This document shows positions 45,701 through 53,346 of a DNA stretch of 64,000 bases, in pieces. How positions within the stretch are numbered: the stretch's first letter is position 1; the number at the start of each line of letters is the position of its first letter. Origin of the DNA: Ilyomonas sp965199905 (lineage in GTDB: Bacteria; Bacteroidota; Bacteroidia; Chitinophagales; Chitinophagaceae); NCBI GenBank assembly GCA_965199905.1, contig OZ241366.1, positions 4,154,001-4,218,000 on the forward strand, given 5' to 3'. The position numbers and the translations under genes were made by a program. The notes beneath the pieces were generated by a model that was not told where the DNA came from, did no database searches, and was given only the letters and a program-made list of their open reading frames with translations.

Positions 45701-48700
45701 TCAATTCCTTCATGGTACAATTACAAGTGTAAGCGTTCCTTTCTTTTGTATATAGGTTTAGACCGTTTCAATTCCTTCATGGTACAATTACAAGTTTCAA
45801 GTTCCCATCATGAAAAATCTATTTTTGTTAGTTTCAATTCCTTCATGGTACAATTACAAGCTGTTGCGCCGGGTCGTTACGATTATCCTTCACAAGTTTC
45901 AATTCCTTCATGGTACAATTACAAGGCTTCCATCCGGCAAGTACCATCAGTAAGCAATCCTTGTTTCAATTCCTTCATGGTACAATTACAAGAATTTTTG
46001 ATGTAATTGCGCTTCTAGTTTGCTAGTGCCGTTTCAATTCCTTCATGGTACAATTACAAGTAGGCTATAAGCCGTTTGTGCAGGTGATTGATATCAAGTT
46101 TCAATTCCTTCATGGTACAATTACAAGGGCAACCGGCGGACTATCTCCGGTTACTACAGAGATGTTTCAATTCCTTCATGGTACAATTACAAGCCTATTG
46201 CCATCGAACGGCTTCTATCCTATCGTTGTGTTTCAATTCCTTCATGGTACAATTACAAGTCATGAATGGCAAGCTGGATGTTCTCATAGCTTATCGTTTC
46301 AATTCCTTCATGGTACAATTACAAGAGGCGCTGCACAATAGTGATGGAACGCTGAGAGATAAGTTTCAATTCCTTCATGGTACAATTACAAGCTCGAAAT
46401 TATCGATCGTGAACTTATGCTTTGTTACCGTTTCAATTCCTTCATGGTACAATTACAAGCAGGCAATGATGGTAACGATACCGGGTAAGAAGTGCAGTTT
46501 CAATTCCTTCATGGTACAATTACAAGATATACTTCTTCTGCACAGCCAGCTCACAAAACTCAGTTTCAATTCCTTCATGGTACAATTACAAGTATCAGGC
46601 GCAACAGCCTTAATTGATGCAGCAAGAAGTTTCAATTCCTTCATGGTACAATTACAAGCTACTTCCGGTTTACGATAAGATGGAATGGTACAGGGTTTCA
46701 ATTCCTTCATGGTACAATTACAAGCAGGCAGCCCGCAGGGTATCGCTGGTAAGCGGTGCGAAGTTTCAATTCCTTCATGGTACAATTACAAGCCCACAAC
46801 GGCATATAACAAACGGTTTTGCAATATGGTTTCAATTCCTTCATGGTACAATTACAAGACAAATCATAAATACAAATTTCTTCAGGCATATCATCGTTTC
46901 AATTCCTTCATGGTACAATTACAAGAAACAAATGTACAATAACATTCTAAAGTAAAATTTAGTTTCAATTCCTTCATGGTACAATTACAAGTGAGTGACT
47001 TGTAGAACTCATAGTTCTCTTTGTACACGGTTTCAATTCCTTCATGGTACAATTACAAGGTCCTGACGATTTAAATATAAACAAATCAAAATCAGAGTTT
47101 CAATTCCTTCATGGTACAATTACAAGTCGGCAAAACCATCGAGACCATCGCAACAGTGCACGTCAGTTTCAATTCCTTCATGGTACAATTACAAGTTCGC
47201 AGCCTGGGTATTGATACCAGCGGCTATTACGTTTCAATTCCTTCATGGTACAATTACAAGACCCGCAGGGCGTAGCTAACCTATGAAAAACACTGTTTCA
47301 ATTCCTTCATGGTACAATTACAAGTCGCAGCGCGTGGCAAGATGGAAGCTGTGAAAGAAGTTTCAATTCCTTCATGGTACAATTACAAGCAGCGTGGCAG
47401 AGAAATCAAATCCCGAGGTGTACTCTTGTTTCAATTCCTTCATGGTACAATTACAAGTGTAAAACTAACCGGTGACTTAATCATTACACCTGAGTTTCAA
47501 TTCCTTCATGGTACAATTACAAGAGATGCAGGGAATACGATAACGGAAATTGATAACCAGTTTCAATTCCTTCATGGTACAATTACAAGGGTCTTTTAAA
47601 TGTAAATCACAAAAAGCAAAAATAGTTTCAATTCCTTCATGGTACAATTACAAGGAAGAAGCGTGTAAAAGCATTATCTAAGTTTCTTATGTTTCAATTC
47701 CTTCATGGTACAATTACAAGAGGAGTCGCTTACATCCCATCGGCACTTCGTGACCAAGTTTCAATTCCTTCATGGTACAATTACAAGGGGTTATCCCTTA
47801 TACATCATCTTCGATGCAACGCTGTTTCAATTCCTTCATGGTACAATTACAAGCGGTCTTTTAAATGTAAATCACAAAAAGCAAAAATAGTTTCAATTCC
47901 TTCATGGTACAATTACAAGCTCGGAAGAGTAGTCAATACCTGTTGTTGCCGTAAAAGTTTCAATTCCTTCATGGTACAATTACAAGCGGTCTTGTTGAGC
48001 AGGCTGATCAAATGCTTCTTTTGTTTCAATTCCTTCATGGTACAATTACAAGATTTCGTAATCCGGATTTGGAGATAATACCCATAATTGTTTCAATTCC
48101 TTCATGGTACAATTACAAGGTAGGTTATCACTTCCATCGCTCATTATTTTATAAAGTTTCAATTCCTTCATGGTACAATTACAAGCGGACTCTAAACAAA
48201 AAACGGTATTAGTCGTTGACATGTTTCAATTCCTTCATGGTACAATTACAAGAACCAGTTGAGAGCCTCCTGCCCAGCCATATTATACGTTTCAATTCCT
48301 TCATGGTACAATTACAAGCAATTCAAAGCAATTATTTGACTTTCACAAAGGAGTTTCAATTCCTTCATGGTACAATTACAAGTTGCATTGTGCGGCAATT
48401 AACGAGTTGTATGTAAGTTTCAATTCCTTCATGGTACAATTACAAGGGTCTTTAGCCGATGGGTAGTTCACAGCATAGCTCAGTTTCAATTCCTTCATGG
48501 TACAATTACAAGAAGTTTGACGCCGTCGTCGATGACATGCAGAACTAGTTTCAATTCCTTCATGGTACAATTACAAGGCGTTTGACTGCCGAAGCCCTAT
48601 CGGTCTTTAGCCGAGTTTCAATTCCTTCATGGTACAATTACAAGCAGGATGGCTTTACAAAAGTAGATACGCCAGTGATGTTTCAATTCCTTCATGGTAC

Positions 48701-50101
48701 AATTACAAGTCGAATACCGGAGCCACACCATTGTTTGCATTTACATGTTTCAATTCCTTCATGGTACAATTACAAGTTGGATAGCTCGAAAAAAAGTAGA
48801 AGTTTGGTTTATGTTTCAATTCCTTCATGGTACAATTACAAGGGCTACCTTCCTCAAAACAAAACATTGCTTCATTGCGTTTCAATTCCTTCATGGTACA
48901 ATTACAAGGGTCATTGATGCAAGTAAAGCAGAAGGCGCTTCACCGTTTCAATTCCTTCATGGTACAATTACAAGGTGCAACACCGGTCAGGTATCCTGCC
49001 GTGGTAGACGAGTTTCAATTCCTTCATGGTACAATTACAAGTCACAGGTCGCGTTGATAAAGACACAAAAGATTGGATGTTTCAATTCCTTCATGGTACA
49101 ATTACAAGCCTATTTCCTTCATCTTAGCCGCCCACTGCTTATTGGTTTCAATTCCTTCATGGTACAATTACAAGTCTTCTTCGTTCCATTTTGCAACATC
49201 ACCAACTTTAGTTTCAATTCCTTCATGGTACAATTACAAGCTGTCATAATAGTACGTAAGATTTTAAACGAAATTAAGTTTCAATTCCTTCATGGTACAA
49301 TTACAAGGTTACAGGCAGGCGGGTAATTAGGAAATAGTTCTTGTTTCAATTCCTTCATGGTACAATTACAAGTTTTTTAGTCCTGCTTTAATTTTGCGCT
49401 TATCTTCTTTGTTTCAATTCCTTCATGGTACAATTACAAGCGGACTATCGGTAAAGCATTCGGGCGCGATTTGAATGTTTCAATTCCTTCATGGTACAAT
49501 TACAAGGCTGCTTTCATCCAGTAAAACACAATCAAAATCTATGTTTCAATTCCTTCATGGTACAATTACAAGGATTACAAATGGTAAAATTAAATTGTTG
49601 AAAGAGCGTTTCAATTCCTTCATGGTACAATTACAAGTGAGCTTCTGATTGTCATACGATGTCAACTAAAAGTTTCAATTCCTTCATGGTACAATTACAA
49701 GACTTTACGCAACAGTTCTTTTAAATTATCTGCCATTTTGTTTCAATTCCTTCATGGTACAATTACAAGGCAAAAAAGTAAGAGGCGAAAGGGATTTTAA
49801 TTTCACGTTTCAATTCCTTCATGGTACAATTACAAGTAAAGCAAATCATACAAGCCGCCTTCGATAATATAGGTTTCAATTCCTTCATGGTACAATTACA
49901 AGCGCTGAAACGATTAAGAAAACCGTATGCAATTACTTGTTTCAATTCCTTCATGGTACAATTACAAGAGAACGCAAAAAGGATGGTAACATTCCACACG
50001 ATGATGTTTCAATTCCTTCATGGTACAATTACAAGTGTGCGTGTAATTCTTCACTGATTGGCAATAGTCGGGTTTCAATTCCTTCATGGTACAATTACAA
50101 G
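42793..50101 (-). CRISPR. Type I-B CRISPR array: 111 complete 30-nt repeats, 110 spacers
   Basis: Hand count of repeat starts gives 111 copies with spacers of 34-39 nt (mean about 36). The repeat on the plus strand starts GTTTCAATTCCTTCATGG and ends TACAATTACAAG. One copy (43647) has A instead of C at position 5; the others I read were identical. The reverse complement ends in ATTGAAAC, the typical 8-nt 5' handle of I-B crRNAs, so transcription is on the minus strand from the leader next to cas2. Duplicate spacers: 44409 with 44474 (35 nt), 45464 with 45597 (37 nt), and 47590 with 47854 (identical except one extra base at the PAM-distal end). Overlapping spacers are described under findings. 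The many short open frames across this stretch are translations of the repeats, not genes. Confidence 0.99.
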
Positions 50102-50320
50102 CCGTTCATCAACACGTAAAATCACATTGACAATCAGCCATTTCTCTCTTCTCAAAACTATAGTTTTTTGTTATTGAATCGTCGATGAGTATTTATATAA
50201 TTTAAAGCGGAGATCGACAACACAACTAAAAACCTGAAAATCAAACGATTGATAACTAAGGTTGTTATAAAAAACATAACCAGGCTACCTGTGCAAGACT
50301 TGCGACAACCGACATCAGGG
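50102..50320 (-). promoter_or_regulatory. CRISPR leader
   Basis: The 219-nt AT-rich non-coding stretch lies between cas2 and the first repeat in the direction of transcription. On the minus strand an exact TAGTTTTG (50153-50160) matches the Bacteroidota -7 element about 50 nt before the first repeat; no good -33 TTTG is present at the expected distance. The -7 element overlaps a perfect 14-bp palindrome AAAACTATAGTTTT (50155-50168), a possible protein site for integration or control. New spacers should be added at 50101. Confidence 0.75.
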
Positions 50321-50584
50321 TCATAAAATGTTGTCCAGGTCATTCTTTTCTTTACCAACCACCATTTTCTCCAGCCATTTTTCCTGTCGTGTTTTGAAAA
50401 CAATGATACTGTCCTTATCTGTGTTCATAATTACTTTCGCAGCCGCCATCAGTTCTTTTAGTTGCACATCGCTCAGTTCCCCCTCAAACACACTATTCTG
50501 AATCCAGTTCAAATACCGCCGGCACAGCTTCAGCATTTTGCCTACACGCTTTTCCTGTATGTCATATACCAGTATAATATACAC
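50321..50584 (-). CDS. cas2: CRISPR-associated endonuclease Cas2
   Basis: An 87-residue ferredoxin-fold protein starting MYIILVYDIQEKRVGKMLK, with the conserved N-terminal aspartate in VYDI and RRYLNWIQNSVFEGEL, the family core. With Cas1 it forms the integrase that inserts new spacers. It is the last cas gene, 113 nt after cas1 and 219 nt before the array. Confidence 0.95.
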   Translation of the reverse strand: MYIILVYDIQEKRVGKMLKLCRRYLNWIQNSVFEGELSDVQLKELMAAAKVIMNTDKDSIIVFKTRQEKWLEKMVVGKEKNDLDNIL

Positions 50585-50697
50585 AGAGCATTATTTAACA
50601 ATTCATCATATCATTCGCTATTGACGACGATTCAACCTTCACCATTTTCTGCTCACATTTCACTTTTCACCTCTGACTTCTTACCTTTCATTTCCTC

Positions 50698-51702
50698 TTA
50701 CCACCATGCCTTAAACGGTTGGTATTCTTCCATGCTTAGTATATGCTTTGCCAGCTTGTAACACTCCAGTTTCACCAGGTGCTTATAACTCACACTACGC
50801 TTCAGCGACCGGTGCTTTATCGTCTCATTCAGCTTTTCTTCCCAGGCTCTCACTACCGTTTTTCTGCCGCTGTCTTTCAGCAGGCAGCTATTCAGCCTGG
50901 TGTCAAAATCACTCGCCTGTATTTGCTTTTTATTTAGTAAAGAAAAGATAAGCCGGTCTGCCAGCATTGGTTTAAATACTTCGGCAATATCAAGCGCCAG
51001 GGAATACCGACGCTCTCCCGGCTGGTGCAAAAAAGAAAGGGTCGGGTTTAGTTGCGTATGATAAATCGCATCTAAGCACAGCGTATAGCAAAGGCTGTTC
51101 ACAAACGAGATCATACAGTTCACCTCGTTAGATGGTGGCATCTTACTGCGACCGTTCATCTCGAAATCAGTAATAATCACGGCAAACGCTTCATAATAGC
51201 AGGCGCGTATATTTCCCTCTATTCCCATCAGCTCATCAATATCCTGCATGGAGTTAATGGAAAGCGCCAGTTGCTCAATCCGTTCTATACAGCCGGCTAC
51301 ATCTTTCTCCCGGTTATTGTAATAGCGAAGGTTCTTCAGCATATTGAACGCCGCACCTTCTACAAACTTTCTGGCAATCACAATACGCTTTGCAAGCTTA
51401 CTGTAAGCATTCGCCTGCGCTATCAGCATCCTGCCCGCCAGCAGGTAATCTTTCGGCATAAAAGAGCCGGTATAGTGCTCGTAATAGTCAAAGAAATGAA
51501 CAGGTATTTGCTCTTTACCTAAGAAGTTATACAAGGCGCTGTTTGCGTCTAAGCTGCCAAAGGTGTACAGGTTGTCTACGGTTTCTACCGGTATATATTT
51601 AGGTGTGCCTTCTGTACCGGCTTCATCCACCGGTGTAAACTTCAGCGTATTGTCCTTTCGGCTCATCCGGCCGGGGTTAAAGAGGTAATAACTTTTTTTC
51701 AT
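50698..51702 (-). CDS. cas1: CRISPR-associated endonuclease Cas1 (type I-B)
   Basis: The integrase subunit of spacer acquisition. From the ATG at 51702 (MKKSYYLFNPGRMSRKDNTL) it has 334 residues. Metal ligands appear as E162 in GIEGNIRACYYEAF, H226 in FLHQPGERRYSLAL and D238 in ALDIAEVFKP. An upstream in-frame ATG at 51765 would overlap cas4 and add 21 residues without homology. The gap to cas4 is 41 nt. Confidence 0.95.
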   Translation of the reverse strand: MKKSYYLFNPGRMSRKDNTLKFTPVDEAGTEGTPKYIPVETVDNLYTFGSLDANSALYNFLGKEQIPVHFFDYYEHYTGSFMPKDYLLAGRMLIAQANAYSKLAKRIVIARKFVEGAAFNMLKNLRYYNNREKDVAGCIERIEQLALSINSMQDIDELMGIEGNIRACYYEAFAVIITDFEMNGRSKMPPSNEVNCMISFVNSLCYTLCLDAIYHTQLNPTLSFLHQPGERRYSLALDIAEVFKPMLADRLIFSLLNKKQIQASDFDTRLNSCLLKDSGRKTVVRAWEEKLNETIKHRSLKRSVSYKHLVKLECYKLAKHILSMEEYQPFKAWW

Positions 51703-51743
51703 ACGGTAAATTGGGATATGCGTTTCTGGTAAGCGGAATGATC

Positions 51744-52277
51744 TTATAGTTCCTCCACATAGCAAAATTCATAGTAAGAACAACTTTTGCAGATCTTGCT
51801 ATTAATTCTCGGAGGGCAACTTTCGTTTTCAACAATACTTATTACCTGTTCAACTACCTGATGAAGATATACATTGTCTTCTGCCGATAAAGAAACATAA
51901 CTGGTATGCCGCAGCTTCGGATATTCCAATATACCGGTAGCTTCGGCCATACCATTCAGTAACAGTAACCATAAATAAAACTTCACCTGCCATTCATGAG
52001 CCTGCTCCACACTGTCGCTCTTCTTCGTTTCATGAATTATTTTGTTACGGGCATCGTAAAAGTCAACTTTGCCAGACAAGTTTTGCGACTTGCCAATTGT
52101 TGCCGACAGTTCAATTTCATGATGCTTTTCTGCCCGTTGCGGGTAAGTTGTTTCACCAATCAGTTTGCCTTCAGCAACTATATCCGATGTATGCTCCATG
52201 CGGATGCCATTAGCATGCAGCCACATTTCCCGCTTGCATACATGGTATAGGTTCACAAGGGTAGCGTTAATGGTCAT
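51744..52277 (-). CDS. cas4: CRISPR-associated exonuclease Cas4
   Basis: A RecB-like nuclease of 177 residues that trims prespacers and selects for the PAM. The 4Fe-4S ligands are C14 and the C-terminal C163, C166 and C172 (KICKSCSYYEFC). Nuclease motifs are D72 in GKVDFYD, E83-x-K85 in HETKK and Q97. The start lies 2 nt after the DUF1016 gene ends, so the two are probably translated together. Confidence 0.95.
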   Translation of the reverse strand: MTINATLVNLYHVCKREMWLHANGIRMEHTSDIVAEGKLIGETTYPQRAEKHHEIELSATIGKSQNLSGKVDFYDARNKIIHETKKSDSVEQAHEWQVKFYLWLLLLNGMAEATGILEYPKLRHTSYVSLSAEDNVYLHQVVEQVISIVENESCPPRINSKICKSCSYYEFCYVEEL

Positions 52278-52279
52278 AG

Positions 52280-53344
52280 CTATTCGTTTTCTGTAAAAAT
52301 CTGGTGTAGTTTCTTCTGCAATATGGCTTTGTCCGGCAACTGCATTTTGTATTCAGCAACCAATGCAGGCGATAGGCTTCGACTCAAAGCATATTCCACC
52401 ACCTCATTGTCTTTATCCTTACACAGCAGCACGCCGATGCTTGGGTTTTCATATTCCTTCTTCACATTTCTATCCAACGCTTCTAAGTAAAAGTTCAGTT
52501 GTCCCAAATGCTCCGGCTTGAATTTATCAGCCTTCAGTTCAAAGGCAACTAAGCATTGCAAACCACGATGGTAAAATAAGAGGTCAATATAGAAATCGCT
52601 GTTGCCAACCTGCAGTTTAAATTCTTCGCCCGCAAACAAAAAATCCCTGCCCAGTTCTAAAATAAACAGCTTCATCTGCCGTATTAACGCCTGTTGCAAT
52701 TCGCTCTCCTTTGCCGGCTCCGGCAGGTTCAAAAACTCAAACACATAACTGTCCTTAAAAAGGCTAATAATATCCGGTTGTCTTTCTTTTAGCGATGGCG
52801 AGATTTGCACATTCGCCCTTGAGCGCTCATAAATACCAGCGTTGATTTGTCGTTCCAGTTCGCGCTTACTATATTTCTCACGAATACAAAGCCTGAGATA
52901 AAACTCTCTTTCTTCGGGCGTTTGGCATCTCGACAGAATAATCAGGTGATGCGTCCAGCTGATCTTTGTTAGCAAACAAGCCTTATCGCGGGTTAAATCC
53001 AATTGTGTCACCAGTGGTGACACAATTGCAAGCGATTCATTTTCAGATTGTTGTATTTGTCTCGCCAGTGGTGACACAATTTCGGAAGTAGCATATAATT
53101 CATAGAACTGCCGCATCCTATATAATCCACGCCGGTCAAAACCTTTGACGTCCGGATGATGCGTTTTGATGAAAGCTGCCAGTTCGCCAACCGTATTTTC
53201 GCCCCAGTTAGCTTTTTGCAACTGAACTGAAATATAAGCGCCCACTTTCCAGTACAGGTTAATGAGTTCGGTGTTTACCGCACTGATTGCCTTGCTTCGG
53301 GAAGCTTGTATGAGTTGGATGATTTGGGAGAATTGGGGATGCAT
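52280..53344 (-). CDS. DUF1016 (YhcG-type) PDDEXK nuclease inside the cas operon
   Basis: The 354-residue protein has the DUF1016 N-terminal domain (about 1-165: INLYWKVGAYIS, GFDRRGLYRMRQFYELYA, ISWTHHLIILSRC, EYSKRELERQI-like) and a C-terminal PDDEXK nuclease domain with D254 in DFYIDLLFYHRG, E269-x-K271 in AFELKADKF and Q282. YhcG-type proteins are predicted DNA nucleases, often near restriction or other defence genes; a function in CRISPR is not established. Gaps to cas3 and cas4 are 2 nt each, so it is expressed with them. Residues 88-115 hold a duplicated IVSPL..Q motif encoded by an imperfect DNA repeat with a perfect 13-bp palindrome (53000-53028). Confidence 0.9.
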   Translation of the reverse strand: MHPQFSQIIQLIQASRSKAISAVNTELINLYWKVGAYISVQLQKANWGENTVGELAAFIKTHHPDVKGFDRRGLYRMRQFYELYATSEIVSPLARQIQQSENESLAIVSPLVTQLDLTRDKACLLTKISWTHHLIILSRCQTPEEREFYLRLCIREKYSKRELERQINAGIYERSRANVQISPSLKERQPDIISLFKDSYVFEFLNLPEPAKESELQQALIRQMKLFILELGRDFLFAGEEFKLQVGNSDFYIDLLFYHRGLQCLVAFELKADKFKPEHLGQLNFYLEALDRNVKKEYENPSIGVLLCKDKDNEVVEYALSRSLSPALVAEYKMQLPDKAILQKKLHQIFTENE

Positions 53345-53346
53345 GG

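Noticed and set aside
45795..45810. Spacer beginning TTTCAAGTTCCC, like a second partial repeat start
   Set aside because: The similarity to the repeat is only a few bases and the spacing of the flanking repeats is regular; it is the spacer itself.
46725..47295. Two spacers sharing CCCGCAGGG and encoding PQG[IV]A
   Set aside because: The match is at different distances from the PAM-side end and is short, so common origin is not supported.
44680..49060. 10-nt sequence TCACAGGTCG shared by two spacers (44671 and 49042 regions)
   Set aside because: With 110 spacers several 10-nt matches are expected by chance, and the flanking bases do not continue the match.
42807..50119. Dozens of open frames of 60-210 codons with repeated SFNSFMVQLQ, SIPSWYNYK or FQFLHGTIT peptides
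   Set aside because: They are the CRISPR repeat read in its three plus frames (and its complement in minus frames); the repeat simply lacks stop codons.
50158..50403. 81-codon minus-strand frame spanning the leader and the end of cas2
   Set aside because: It overlaps cas2 in another frame and covers the non-coding leader; no homology.
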